Assembly (NCBI RefSeq): GCF_023156195.1
Contig: NZ_JAKUKA010000001.1
Span: 434,001 to 498,000, forward strand
Origin: Chitinophaga sedimenti
GTDB taxonomy: Bacteria > Bacteroidota > Bacteroidia > Chitinophagales > Chitinophagaceae
DNA length: 64,000 nucleotides
Direction of reading: 5' to 3'
Positions 8,720 through 18,583 of the stretch are shown in pieces (the first letter of the stretch is position 1; every line of letters starts with the position of its first letter). A program made the position numbers and the translations under genes. The notes below the pieces were generated by a model that saw only the letters and a list, made by a program, of their open reading frames with translations, was not told the DNA's origin and made no database searches.

Positions 8720-11700
8720 ATGTTAAGAAAATTCATAGAACGACCGGTACTTGCAACGGTAGTATCCATTATCCCTGGTACTGCTGGGCACCCTGTCTCT
8801 CGTATCCTTGCCGGTAGCGCAGTTCCCGGATATTGCGCCGCCCAGTGTACAGGTAACAGCATTGTATCCCGGCGCCAACGCGGAAGTAGTGGCCCGCTCG
8901 GTAGCCACGCCGCTGGAAGAAGCCGTGAACGGTGTGGAGAACATGACATACATGACCTCCACGTCAAACAACGACGGTACCATGGCACTCAACGTATATT
9001 TTAAGCTCGGAACCGATCCCGACCTGGCCGCCGTAAACGTTCAGAACCGTGTAGCCAAGGCCACTAACCTGTTGCCAACAGAAGTAGTGTCCGCCGGTAT
9101 TGCCACGCAGAAGCAGCAGAACTCCATGATCATGGTAGTGAACCTGATGGCGAAAGATACCAGCTACAACGAAACGTTTTTGCAGAACTACGCCAAAATC
9201 AACATCATCCCTGAACTGCAACGTGTACCGGGTGTAGGACAGGTAATGGTGTTCGGCGGAAAGGATTACTCCATGCGCATCTGGCTGAACCCTGACCGCC
9301 TGGCGGCGAATGGCATGTCGCCCCAGGAAGTGTTGGGCGCTATCCGCGACCAGAACCTGGAAGCGGCGCCTGGCCGCTTTGGTGAAAGCAGTAACGAGTC
9401 GTTCGAGTATGTAATCAAATACAAAGGAAAACTCAATAAGAACGAGCAATACGAAAATATCATCCTGAAAGCGAATGCAGACGGATCGGTATTACGCCTG
9501 AAAGATGTGGCGCGCGTGGAACTGGGCGCATTCAGCTACAGCACGCAAACACACATCAACCAGAAAGAAGGTATCGGTATCGCGATTTTCCAGACGGCTG
9601 GCTCCAATGCGAACGACATCCAGACGGAAATCAACCGACTGATGAAAAAAGCGGAATCGCAATTGCCAAGTGGAGTGGAGCAAACCGTGATCTACAGCAC
9701 CAAAGAATACCTCGATCAATCTATTGACCAGGTAAAACATACGCTGATAGAGGCTTTCATCCTGGTATTTATCGTGGTGTTCATCTTCCTGCAGGACTTC
9801 CGTTCCACGCTGATACCCGCGATTGCAGTGCCGGTGGCGATTATTGGTACGTTCTTCTTCATGCAGTTGTTTGGATTCTCCATCAACCTGCTTACCCTGT
9901 TCGCGCTCGTGTTAGCGATCGGTATTGTGGTGGATGATGCGATCGTGGTCGTGGAGGCGGTCCATTCTAAAATGGAGCGCGTGAATATGAATGCAAAAGA
10001 TGCCACCGTTGAATCGATGAGCGAAATATCCGGCGCGATCATTTCCATTACACTGGTGATGTCTGCCGTGTTTTTACCGGTTGGTTTTATGCAGGGGCCT
10101 GTGGGCGTGTTCTACCGCCAGTTTGCCTTTACACTGGCTATCGCGATCCTGATCTCGGCGCTGAACGCATTGACGCTGAGTCCTGCACTGTGTGCGCTGT
10201 TCCTGAAGAACCCGCATCACGAGGAAGAACATCATGAAGGCGCGAAACCAGCTAAAAAGAAACTGGTACTGCAAGGCTTTGGATCAAGGTTCTTCGCAGC
10301 ATTCAATACCGCGTTTAACGCGATGACGAATAAATACCTGCGCAGCGTACAGTTCCTGGTAAGGAGAAAATGGATCGCTATTGCGGGTCTGCTGGTAATT
10401 ACCGGCGCTACCGTATGGATGGTGAAGAAAACGCCTACCGGCTTTATTCCGTCTGAAGACCAGAGCTTCTTCGTATACGCAGTAAACATGCCGGCCGGAA
10501 CTTCCCTGCAACGGACCAAAGAAGTAGTACACCAGATCGATTCTATCGTACAGAAAAAAAAGAAGGCGTGTACCGGACCTGAGCGTCGCCGGTTTGAATA
10601 TCATTACGAACTCCAACAGTTCCTCGTACGCGGTAGGTTTCGCCAAAATGAAACCACATGCGGAACGCGGTGAGATCAAAGACATGAACGCCATCCTGGC
10701 GCACATGAACGGAGAGTTGTCTAAAATAACCGCAGCAAATGTATTTCTCTTTACCATGCCAACCGTACCAGGGTTCAGTAACGTAGACGGCTTTGAGGTG
10801 ATCCTTCAGGACCGTACCGCAGGTGAACTGGGTAAACTGGGCGAAACAGCGTATGGATTTATAGGAGAATTGATGAAACGTAAAGAGATTGCATTTGCTT
10901 TTACCACATTTAACACGGGCAACCCGCAGTACTCTGTGGAGATTGACGAGCAAAAGGCAAAACAGCTGGGCGTTTCCATCAGCGATCTGCTTTCCACCAT
11001 GCAGGTGTATTACGGCAGCACGTTCGCTTCTGACTTTAACCGCTTCGGTAAATACTATCGCGTGATCATGCAGGCAGACGTACCGTTCCGTGCAGAGCCA
11101 TCTTCCTTAAATAATATTTTTGTGAAGAACAATCTCAATGAAATGGTGCCCGTAAACGCCCTGGTAACGCTTAAAAAGGTATACGGCCCGGAAACCGTGA
11201 CGCGCAACAACCTGTTTAACGCCGTTACGATCAACGGTCAGCCTAAGCCTGGTTACAGCACCGGCGATGCGATCCGCGCGGTAAACGAAGTGGCGGCGCA
11301 ATACCTGCCCCGTGGTTATACCCACGAATGGGTAGGTATGACCAAGGAAGAAATTGACGCGGGTGGCCAGTCGACCGTGATCTTCCTGCTCTGTCTCATT
11401 TTCGTGTACTTCCTGCTGGCGGCACAGTACGAAAGCTACATCCTGCCTTTCTCGGTGATCTTAACCATTCCTACCGGCATCTTTGGTGCGTTTGCATTCA
11501 TTAACCTGGCAGGCATCGAAAACAATATTTATGTGCAGGTAGGTTTAATTATGTTGATAGGATTGCTCGCTAAAAACGCCATCCTGATCGTGGAATATGC
11601 CGTGCAAAGGCGTCGTAATGGGATGGGATTGTTGAACGCGGCGTTGCAGGCAGCACAACTGCGTTTGCGCCCGATCATCATGACATCGCTTGCCTTTATC

Positions 11701-11901
11701 GCGGGTCTTATTCCTTTGATGCGTGCTACCGGCGCTTCGGCGAAAGGAAACCAGAGCATCAGTATCGGCGCGGCCGGCGGTATGCTGTCCGGCGTAGTAC
11801 TCGGCCTGTTCATCATCCCGGTATTGTACATCATATTCCAGTATTTACAGGAGAAAGTGAGCGGTAAAAAACCTGTTCCCGTTAATCTCCAAAATGTTTA
11901 A
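8720..11901 (+). CDS. RND multidrug efflux inner-membrane transporter (AcrB/HAE1 family), three frameshifts
   Basis: This is a proton-driven drug exporter of the HAE1 family. The hallmark N-terminus (MLRKFIERPVLATVVSI), the porter-domain motif PVAQFPDIAPPSVQVTALYP and the TM4 motif with paired aspartates (ALVLAIGIVVDDAIVVVE) are present. The C-terminal helices (LLAKNAILIVEYAVQ) are also seen. The reconstructed length is about 1060 residues, as in AcrB. Breaks occur near 8776 (extra C), at the A8 run at 10554-10561 (A9 expected) and near 10578 (CC for CCC). These are consistent with homopolymer miscalls in one intact gene. Confidence 0.92.
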
Positions 11902-11912
11902 ACGAACGACAG

Positions 11913-13313
11913 ATGACTAAGTATATTCATTTTATATTCCTGGCAGCGGTGCTTTCTGCCTGTACTGTAGGTCGCAACTACCAGCGGCCGGAGGTAGCGC
12001 TGCCAGCTACTTTCAATCAGCAGCCGGCCGCAGATAGCAGCATTGGCAACGCCGCCTGGAAGGAGTTTTTCCGCGATCCCGCGCTGCAACAACTGCTGGA
12101 AGAAGCCGTACGCGGTAACTTCGATCTGCAGCTCGCGCTAACGAGAATCGATGAGGCACAGGCGTATTTAAAACAGTCGAAAGCGGCCTTTTTTCCATCT
12201 GTTGGCCTCAATGCCACTGCTAATACGTCCATTCCCTCCAAGAATAGTTTGAACGGCGTAAGCCTCGAAAACTTCCTGAAAACGACGCATATTGAAGACT
12301 TCACGCTGGGCGCAAGTCTTAGTTGGGAGATTGATGTATGGGGTAAACTGAGAAGGCAGAAAGAGTCCGCACTGGCCACTTACCTGCAGTCGTACGAAGG
12401 CGCCAAAGCCGTGCAAACCGGTCTGATCGCCAGTGTAGCCAATGGTTATTTTAACCTGCTGATGCTGGATGCGCAGCTGCGTGTAGCGCAAAGGAACGTA
12501 TCGCTCAGCGATACGATCGTGCAGATGATCAGCATGCAGAAGACGGCGGGTGAGGTAACAGACCTCGCCGTGCAGCAGGCCATCTCGCAGCAGCAAACGG
12601 CGGAATCGCTGGTGCCGCAGTTGCAGCAGGCGATTACGATCCAGGAGAATGCCCTGCGCATACTCACGGGTAACCTGCCTGGCAACATCGCGCGCAGTGC
12701 GTCGTTGGAAACAGTGCCCTTGTGGGATAGTTTGTATACGGGCATTCCCGCTAGCGTGACGGCAAACCGTCCCGATGTGAAGGCGTCGGAGCTGGCTTTA
12801 CAGGCGGCGAACGCCAATGTGGGCGTGGCACAGGCAAGCATGTACCCGGCATTGAGCATTACCGCTTCAGGTGGACTCAATGCCCTGAAAGCGAGCGACT
12901 GGTTCAGTATTCCAAATTCGCTGTTTGGTACCGTTGCCGGAAATATTGCCCAGCCTATTTTTCAGCAGCGCCGTTTAAAAACGCAGCTGGAAGTAGCAAA
13001 GGTGCAGCGTGAGCAGGCTGTGATCGGTTTTCGCCAATCGGTGGTTAATGCAGTGCGTGAAGTGAGTGATGCGTTGGTGAGTGCGGAGAAGTTGAAAGAG
13101 CAGCAGCGTATCGCGGATGCACAGGTGCAGACCACGAACAAATCGGTAAGCCAGGCCAGGATGCTCTTCCAGAGCGGGTTGGCGAACTACCTTGAAGTAA
13201 TTACCGCACAGGGCAACACCCTGCAGGCCGAGCTGAACCAGGCGGCCGTGAAACGCAGTCAGCTGGCTGCCACGGTAGACCTGTACCGCGCGCTCGGCGG
13301 CGGTTGGAAATAG
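11913..13313 (+). CDS. RND efflux outer-membrane channel (NodT/OprM family lipoprotein)
   Basis: This TolC-like trimeric exit duct completes the pump. The lipoprotein signal (FIFLAAVLSACTVGRNY) is followed by the usual N-terminal YQRPEVALP motif. The two structural repeats of the OEP family follow, with long amphipathic helices (about 70-250 and 290-460) and the conserved PxxYLEVITAQ-like segment ANYLEVITAQGN near the C-terminus. It has 466 residues and an intact frame. It starts 11 bases after the transporter stop, so the three genes form one operon, closed by the terminator at 13381. Confidence 0.93.
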   Translation: MTKYIHFIFLAAVLSACTVGRNYQRPEVALPATFNQQPAADSSIGNAAWKEFFRDPALQQLLEEAVRGNFDLQLALTRIDEAQAYLKQSKAAFFPSVGLNATANTSIPSKNSLNGVSLENFLKTTHIEDFTLGASLSWEIDVWGKLRRQKESALATYLQSYEGAKAVQTGLIASVANGYFNLLMLDAQLRVAQRNVSLSDTIVQMISMQKTAGEVTDLAVQQAISQQQTAESLVPQLQQAITIQENALRILTGNLPGNIARSASLETVPLWDSLYTGIPASVTANRPDVKASELALQAANANVGVAQASMYPALSITASGGLNALKASDWFSIPNSLFGTVAGNIAQPIFQQRRLKTQLEVAKVQREQAVIGFRQSVVNAVREVSDALVSAEKLKEQQRIADAQVQTTNKSVSQARMLFQSGLANYLEVITAQGNTLQAELNQAAVKRSQLAATVDLYRALGGGWK

Positions 13314-13380
13314 TTGACGGTCCGCAATACACACGTGTAGCGGATTGTTAATAGTGTAACAGTTGTAGGTTAACTATATA

Positions 13381-13408
13381 GCCGGGATAGTCTTATCCCG
13401 GCTTTTTT
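13381..13408 (+). terminator. Rho-independent terminator of the efflux operon
   Basis: GCCGGGATA pairs with TATCCCGGC around a short loop and is followed by T6. It lies 67 nt after the outer-membrane channel gene. Confidence 0.85.
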
Positions 13409-13438
13409 AATTTAGATTTGATATCAAAATGAAGAAAG

Positions 13439-14019
13439 ATGAAAAGAATAACTGTCTTTTGCGCGTCCAGTCCGGGTTTTAAAGCGGTGTACATGGAAGC
13501 AGCCGCTGAAACCGGCCGGGTGCTGGCGGAGAAGGGGATAGGGCTGGTGTACGGCGGCGCAAAAGTGGGATTGATGGGCGCCGTTGCCGATGGAGCATTA
13601 ACGGCCGGCGGAGAAGTGATCGGTGTGCTGCCTGATTTTTGCGCAGCAAAGAAATTGCACATACCGGGTTAACGGAACTGATTACGGTAGAAAGCATGCA
13701 CGCCCGCAAAACGAAGATGAATGACCTGTGTAATGGGATCATTGCTTTACCGGGTGGCTTCGGTACGCTGGAGGAATTATTTGAAATACTTACCTGGGGA
13801 CAGTTGGGGCTGCATCAAAAGCCGGTGGGCCTCCTGAATATCGACGGATTTTACGATCATCTTATAGCATTGTTGGATCATATGACTGCGGAGGGACTGC
13901 TGAAAAAGGAGAACCGCGACATGCTGCTGGTGAGTGATACGGTGACCGGTTTGCTGGCAAAAATGGATGCCTACACGCCGCCAACGACCGGAAAATGGAT
14001 CACAAAAGAAGAGGTATAA
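13439..14019 (+). CDS. LOG family protein (TIGR00730), one frameshift
   Basis: This is a lysine-decarboxylase-like nucleoside-monophosphate phosphoribohydrolase. Family members release cytokinin bases or nucleobases from 5'-monophosphates. The start MKRITVFCASSPG, the loop VYGGAKVGLMG and the active-site signature ALPGGFGTLEELFE are all conserved. The frame breaks at about 13640, where T5 should be T6, and continues as LRSKEIAHTGLTELI. The reconstructed 193 residues match the family. It is cytosolic and monocistronic. Confidence 0.9.
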
Positions 14020-14036
14020 AAATTTTTATCGCCTGT

Positions 14037-14059
14037 AACCCTTTGTAGTAAAGGTTTTT
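14037..14059 (+). terminator. probable terminator after the LOG gene
   Basis: CCTTT/AAAGG forms a short stem, extended by AA/TT with a bulge and followed by T5. It contains part of a 15-nt sequence that recurs in the terminator before the second tRNA-Ser(TGA). Confidence 0.45.
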
Positions 14060-14115
14060 AACGCATCGTTGAACTTTTTGTTAAATAAATTTTTTCTGAA
14101 GTTGAATCCGTTTTA

Positions 14116-14123
14116 TACTTTTG
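14116..14123 (+). promoter_or_regulatory. -7 box TACTTTTG of tRNA-Ser
   Basis: It matches the Bacteroidota consensus TAnnTTTG and ends 4 nt before the mature tRNA 5' end, as is common for leader-poor tRNA promoters. The -33 element is weak. Confidence 0.65.
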
Positions 14124-14127
14124 CCGC

Positions 14128-14211
14128 GGAGGAATGGCAGAGCGGTCGATTGCGGCAGTCTTGAAAACTGTTGACTGTAACAGGTCCGGGGTTCGAATCC
14201 CTCTTCCTCCG
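14128..14211 (+). tRNA. tRNA-Ser (anticodon TGA)
   Basis: The acceptor stem GGAGGAA/TTCCTCC closes the molecule. The anticodon stem CAGT-CTTGAAA-ACTG carries TGA, a long variable arm (TTGACTGTAACA) marks a class II tRNA, and the T-arm contains GGTTCGAATCC. It is identical to the copy at 21775-21858. CCA is not encoded. Confidence 0.95.
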
Positions 14212-14219
14212 CTGAAAAT

Positions 14220-14246
14220 GTCTGGTGTTGAGCATCGGACTTTTTG
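14220..14246 (+). terminator. terminator after tRNA-Ser(TGA)
   Basis: An 8-bp stem GTCTGGTG/CATCGGAC with two G-U pairs, loop TTGAG, is followed by T5. The same element, with one base changed, recurs at 14340. Confidence 0.7.
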
Positions 14247-14258
14247 TTTTAATGAGGC

Positions 14259-14331
14259 TAGTTTGGCGGCAGTCTTTTATGTAACGATTTTGACTGTAAC
14301 AGGTCCGGGGGTTCGAATCCCTCTTCCTCCG
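14259..14331 (+). pseudogene. degraded tRNA-Ser copy (3' half intact)
   Basis: From GCGGCAGTCTT onward this segment resembles the tRNA-Ser at 14128. After a scrambled anticodon arm (TTATGTAACGATT), the variable arm, T-arm (with one extra G) and 3' acceptor strand TTCCTCC are exact. The 5' acceptor strand GGAGGAA is missing, so it cannot fold into a working tRNA. It is followed by a copy of the same terminator. This is either a decayed tandem duplicate or the attachment-site scar of an element lost from the tRNA. Confidence 0.75.
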
Positions 14332-14339
14332 CTGAAAAT

Positions 14340-14366
14340 GTCTGATGTTGAGCATCGGACTTTTTT
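14340..14366 (+). terminator. second copy of the tRNA-Ser terminator
   Basis: An 8-bp stem GTCTGATG/CATCGGAC with loop TTGAG is followed by T6. It duplicates the element at 14220-14246 together with the tRNA fragment before it. Confidence 0.7.
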
Positions 14367-14424
14367 GTTTTTAGGGGGCTAGGGTGCCTGGCTTATAGCC
14401 GGGCGTTTTCATTTTAATACGATC

Positions 14425-14823
14425 ATGGAAGAGCATCTCATCTACTTAAACCGTTGTCTTGAACTGGCAAAGCAAGCCGCTGCGGCAGGCGAAAGCCCGG
14501 TCGGCAGCGTGATCGTAAAGGATGGCGCCATTATCGGCGAAGGCACGGAGCAAAGCCGCCGGCTGAAAGATGTAACCCGCCATGCCGAAGTGGTAGCCGT
14601 TCTGGATGCGGTACAGCATCACGGTTCCTGTGAGGGAGCAACGTTGTATTCCAATATGGAGCCTTGCATTCTTTGCGCCTACGTGATTAGGCATTACCGG
14701 ATTGCGCAGGTGGTGTTCAGCAATTACTGCGGAGAATTAGGCGGTACGGCGCAACCTTTCAACTTACTTACTACAGATTTAATAGCGAAATGGGGCGCTG
14801 CACCGACGATTACTGTTTTGTAA
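14425..14823 (+). CDS. nucleoside deaminase (CMP/dCMP deaminase fold)
   Basis: This zinc-dependent deaminase has 132 residues. The zinc site is visible as HAEV (about 53-56) and EPCILC (about 80-85), and the ESPVGSVIVKDG strand is typical of the TadA/guanine deaminase group. The substrate (guanine, cytosine or another base) cannot be fixed from sequence. It is probably not the essential tRNA deaminase, because it lacks the usual TadA C-terminal extension. The end overlaps the convergent monooxygenase by 14 nt. Confidence 0.85.
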   Translation: MEEHLIYLNRCLELAKQAAAAGESPVGSVIVKDGAIIGEGTEQSRRLKDVTRHAEVVAVLDAVQHHGSCEGATLYSNMEPCILCAYVIRHYRIAQVVFSNYCGELGGTAQPFNLLTTDLIAKWGAAPTITVL

Positions 14824-16279
14824 ACCACTGTTCCATCGCACTTTGAAGTCCGTCAACGCCTACCCAGGCAACAATTCCGTCAGGCCTTATCAGTACGGTA
14901 CCCACATTTGCATCACCGGGTATGTGCTTTATGCCATAATCGTCGGCCAGGTGTTTAAGCGAAGCATCACCGAGCAATATCGCCGCCCCGTCATGCATCA
15001 AATCACCCATAACGTCACCATTTTCAAAAGTGAAATTGGGCACACTGCGGCCGACCAGCGGATGATTTGCTCCGAAATCATATTGTGTGAACATTCCCCA
15101 TATCCTGCCCGCAATATATGTGGCGCCATCGCGTGTGTCGATAAGGTCGCGCATAATGGTGTTCAGCGCACGGGCTTCCGGCGTAGGTTTCATGATGGCT
15201 ACCTGTGCACGTGACCAGTCAAGTACCTGTGCACCTAACGGATGCCTTTCGTTGTAATAGCTGTCCAACAGGCCTTCCGGGGCTTTGTTATGAATAGTCG
15301 CTGCGAGTTTCCAGCCAAGGTTCATCGCGTCACCGATACCCAGATTAAGTCCCTGCCCACCGAGCGGGGAGTGGATGTGCGCGGCATCGCCGGCTAATAG
15401 CACACGGCCGTTGCGGTAAGCAGTGGCTTGGCGGGAGTGGTCGGTCCAGGTAGTAGCCATGTGGACGTTGGTGATGGTTGCGTCCGTGTCGGAAATGCGG
15501 CGGATTACTTCCTGCATATGTGCTAATGTTGGTGCGTGCTGCGATTGATGAAACGCGCCGCCGTCGAAGTCCTGTATCAGCAGGTAACCAGGCTGCGATT
15601 GCAGGTACATGCCGGTTGCGGTCATATTCCTGCCCGGCTTCAATACTTCTGGATTGGCGATATCAACCTTTGCCGAATAGCCCGTAAACGTCGGCTCCGT
15701 GCCATCAAATGCGAATCCACCCAGCTTGCGGACAATACTGCGACTACCATCACAGCCGACCAGCCATTGCGCGGTAAAAGTACGGTCATCCGAATGGACC
15801 GTTACGTGATCGTTTGCCTGATGAAAACCGGTAACCGCCAACCCGCGACGGATCACGACACCCAGTGCTTCCGCGCGGCGCATCAATACGGATTCTAATT
15901 CCGCCATTTCTGACATGATATTGGGAGGCGTATCGCCGGGCAGGCGATAAGGCCATAGCGACGGATCAATTTTATCTTCATAAATAGAAATACCGGCAAA
16001 GTGCCCTACCTGGCGGCGCGTGGCTTTAGCAGGCGTGCTATGTGGCGTTTTAAAATGCTTATGTATTTCCAAGTCGTGCAGTAACCCACGCCGGTGCAGG
16101 GCTTCAATTGAAGGAGAGGTGAGGCCGCGCACGCCGAAAGGCATTTGTTTCAACGGAGAACTGGCGTTTTCCGACTTTTCTAATATTAGTACCGCACATT
16201 GTGCGAGTGCCAGCTCGCAGGCGAGAAACAAGCCAACAGGGCCTGCGCCGGCAATAATAACATCGTAAGTTGATTTCAT
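14810..16279 (-). CDS. FAD-dependent aromatic-ring monooxygenase
   Basis: This class A flavoprotein hydroxylase (PheA/TfdB group, with drug-inactivating relatives) has the N-terminal dinucleotide fold YDVIIAGAGPVGLFLACELA, the DG motif LVGCDGSRSIVRK and the FAD ribityl motif VLLAGDAAHIHSPLGGQG. A C-terminal thioredoxin-like domain follows (about 390-489). I placed the start at 16279 (MKSTYDV). A frame six codons longer exists but adds no homology. The adjacent AraC gene ends 28 bases upstream, so they may be co-transcribed. The substrate is unknown. Confidence 0.88.
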   Translation of the reverse strand: MKSTYDVIIAGAGPVGLFLACELALAQCAVLILEKSENASSPLKQMPFGVRGLTSPSIEALHRRGLLHDLEIHKHFKTPHSTPAKATRRQVGHFAGISIYEDKIDPSLWPYRLPGDTPPNIMSEMAELESVLMRRAEALGVVIRRGLAVTGFHQANDHVTVHSDDRTFTAQWLVGCDGSRSIVRKLGGFAFDGTEPTFTGYSAKVDIANPEVLKPGRNMTATGMYLQSQPGYLLIQDFDGGAFHQSQHAPTLAHMQEVIRRISDTDATITNVHMATTWTDHSRQATAYRNGRVLLAGDAAHIHSPLGGQGLNLGIGDAMNLGWKLAATIHNKAPEGLLDSYYNERHPLGAQVLDWSRAQVAIMKPTPEARALNTIMRDLIDTRDGATYIAGRIWGMFTQYDFGANHPLVGRSVPNFTFENGDVMGDLMHDGAAILLGDASLKHLADDYGIKHIPGDANVGTVLIRPDGIVAWVGVDGLQSAMEQWFTKQ

Positions 16280-16306
16280 GCGGCAAAGTTCCGCCACGGC
16301 TTGATG

Positions 16307-17110
16307 TCAGGCTTGTATAAACGCGACAAAATCATCTTTCGCGGATTTTTGCGCTTGCTTCGCTTTGCGGGCAAAAGCTGCAGGTGTAGCGCCGCTATAT
16401 CTTTTGAATTCCCTGCTTAAATGCGATTGATCGGCGTAGCCCAACTCTATCGCGAGCCCCGCAATGTTTACATCAGGCTCCCACCATAGGCGATTGCGCA
16501 CCTGCTCAAAGCGCATCAATCCCGTTACGTCTTTCACGGTATGTCCGGATGATTGTTTGAATTTTCTCTCCAGTGTACGCACGGTTGCATGCGCCGCCGC
16601 GGCTATCTGGCTTACCGGTATAGCGCCGTTTGCCTTTCGCATGGCTACTCCGGCCTTATACAGCATCGTGTCGGCCGGCACCTGCGCCCTCGTTTCTAAA
16701 AAATATTGCTGTACATGGCGAATAGCGGCTGCTATTTTATCTGCCTGGATTAGATTTTGTAAGATAGGCTGCAAGTGTGCAACAGGATGTTCGAATATAC
16801 GCACACCTTTTCCCGATGGCAATCCCAGCAGATCGGCAACCGTCCAGGGAAAACATCTGACCCCAATAATTTCCAACCGGTTTTCGATATGAAAAGTAAC
16901 CGGCTGATTGAGTAGTCCCATCAAAAAGGGAGAGGGAAGTGGCGTCGTATTATAGGAAAGATGGCTGAAATGGAAAATGATCTCCGCATACCCATCCGGC
17001 TCCACCTGGAAGCTGGATGGCGCGTGCTCAAATTCCCGGCGCTCATACCAGAAACATTGAATGGTATCGCGAAGGGCTTCGGGCGGCTCATATTCCTGGT
17101 GATGTCGCAT
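16307..17110 (-). CDS. AraC-family transcriptional regulator (DUF6597-type N-terminus)
   Basis: The N-terminal domain (YEPPEALRDTIQCFWYERRE, then VEPDGYAEIIFHF) is the pattern seen in AraC proteins of the DUF6597 type. The C-terminal AraC DNA-binding region carries AAAAHATVRTLERKFKQSSG and LAIELGYADQSHLSREFKR. It sits just upstream of the monooxygenase on the same strand and probably regulates it. I chose ATG 17110. A TTG three codons upstream abuts the stop of the preceding hydrolase gene, hinting at co-transcription. Confidence 0.85.
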   Translation of the reverse strand: MRHHQEYEPPEALRDTIQCFWYERREFEHAPSSFQVEPDGYAEIIFHFSHLSYNTTPLPSPFLMGLLNQPVTFHIENRLEIIGVRCFPWTVADLLGLPSGKGVRIFEHPVAHLQPILQNLIQADKIAAAIRHVQQYFLETRAQVPADTMLYKAGVAMRKANGAIPVSQIAAAAHATVRTLERKFKQSSGHTVKDVTGLMRFEQVRNRLWWEPDVNIAGLAIELGYADQSHLSREFKRYSGATPAAFARKAKQAQKSAKDDFVAFIQA

Positions 17111-17119
17111 GGTTATCAA

Positions 17120-18470
17120 TTAATCCTCAATATCGTCATTCTCCGGTTCATCACTTACATTACTCAATCGCAGCGCCGACACAATAGCCTGCAGCGCGGC
17201 ATTATCCTTTCCGCCTGTCCAGTAGTCAGTATGGCCGGATGGGAAAAGCAGTGCAGACTTACGTGCTATGGGAATGTCTTTCACCCCTTTGCCGAACACG
17301 CGTTGCATGTTACCGCCCACGAAATCGGAGGTGAAATAGATATTTGTCCACCGCGTAAGTGCAAAAGGAGCGGCGTTGTGCGGTGCGTTATAACCCTTTC
17401 TCTTCGCATCTGTCGGATGTTCGCGTCTGTATGCACGGAAATAAATTTTATCGTCTTTATCGTCCGGTACGGGCGGACAAACGGGTAATTCCCTTTGTTC
17501 AATTAATTTGTTGACGGTACCTTGCTCACCATAAAGTAATCCAGTGAATTGACGGCTGCGCCCAGCGTAATGAAATCCGTAATCAGCCAGGGATTGCCCA
17601 TAGCATTACATTCCTGCCAGCAGTCGTGTTGCGCGTCGGCAAAGGCTTCGTAATTGCCAGTTATCGTGTCGGGGGCTTGGGCGAAAACATTTACGCGGTC
17701 CAGCGCTTCCTGTTTTTCTTTGGGCAGCGATTTGTAAACCGGTCCGTATTCGGCCCACAACAACCTGATGAAATCATATGCCACGGCCGATCCCAGGCTA
17801 TGCGCCACCACGATGATGCGGTCTGGTTTAGTAATATTGCTAATGTCGTGCAGCTTTTTCAGAAAAGCAATGCCCTGCTGTCGGATGTTGCTCCGCTCGC
17901 CGATATTATCCGGATCGGGCGTAAAGTAGCGGGCCACATCGCCGAGCGAATTCAGAAAAGAGCTCTTGACAAAAGAACCCATCAGCCCCATGATGAACGA
18001 TACCAAAGCGCCGCTGCTGATCGCGATTACTGTTTTAACCAGTGGTGTGGTTTGGAAAAAGAAGGAGATGGCCAGTGCGGTTAAACCGGCAATAATGAAG
18101 ATGGTCCATACCTTCCACCACAGGTGTCTTAGGTGCGGCGGTATTTGCCCGGGCCATTTAAATACCACATGTTTCAGCCAGGTGGATGCTGTGCCGAAAG
18201 TATTGCCGCGCATGTTATGCGCCCAGTAAAATTCATAAAAGTCAGTGATGGGCCGCCGCGATTTAAAATTGCTTTCCATACTCAATCGCACTGTTTCATA
18301 AATGTCGCCGACACTATCGGCTTTGCTGCGGACTTTTACCTTTTTCTCCGTGGGATCCAGTTGCTCCATCTGCCATTTCACACCATCTACAAATTCGCGG
18401 AGCGTGTTCATGGGGCGTTGTTCGCCCATACCGTGAATGACCACAACGGCCTGGCGATTGATCTTTTCAT
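17120..18470 (-). CDS. membrane-anchored alpha/beta hydrolase, two frameshifts
   Basis: A lipase-like serine hydrolase is suggested by the N-terminal oxyanion-type motif VVVIHGMGEQRPMNTL and the nucleophile elbow IIVVAHSLGSAVAYDF. Between them lie two hydrophobic helices (IFIIAGLTALAISFFF and VIAISSGALVSFIMGLMGS), so it is membrane-bound. The start MKKINRQAVVVIHG requires A5 instead of A4 near 18462. A second break near 17510 leads into KLIEQRELPVCPPV and the C-terminus at 17120. The total is about 450 residues and the substrate is unknown. Confidence 0.75.
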
Positions 18471-18530
18471 ACGTTCAGGGTTAAAGTTTTTGGGATGGAT
18501 GATGTCGACTCGTTCCTGAAAATACGCAAA

Positions 18531-18569
18531 AAAGCCCATGCAGAAACGGCTGCATGGGCTTTTTTTTAT
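18531..18569. terminator. strong terminator between two minus-strand genes
   Basis: An 11-bp perfect stem AGCCCATGCAG/CTGCATGGGCT with loop AAACGG is flanked by A-runs and T8, so it can act on both strands. On the minus strand it terminates the secreted protein gene at 18584-20642. Confidence 0.85.
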
Positions 18570-18583
18570 TTAGGTTGATGTGC

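Noticed and set aside
14113-14382. open frames on both strands over the tRNA-Ser region, reading MAERSIAAVLKTVDCNRSG
   Set aside because: This is translated tRNA sequence, a frequent false gene; the same frame appears at 21781 over the second tRNA.
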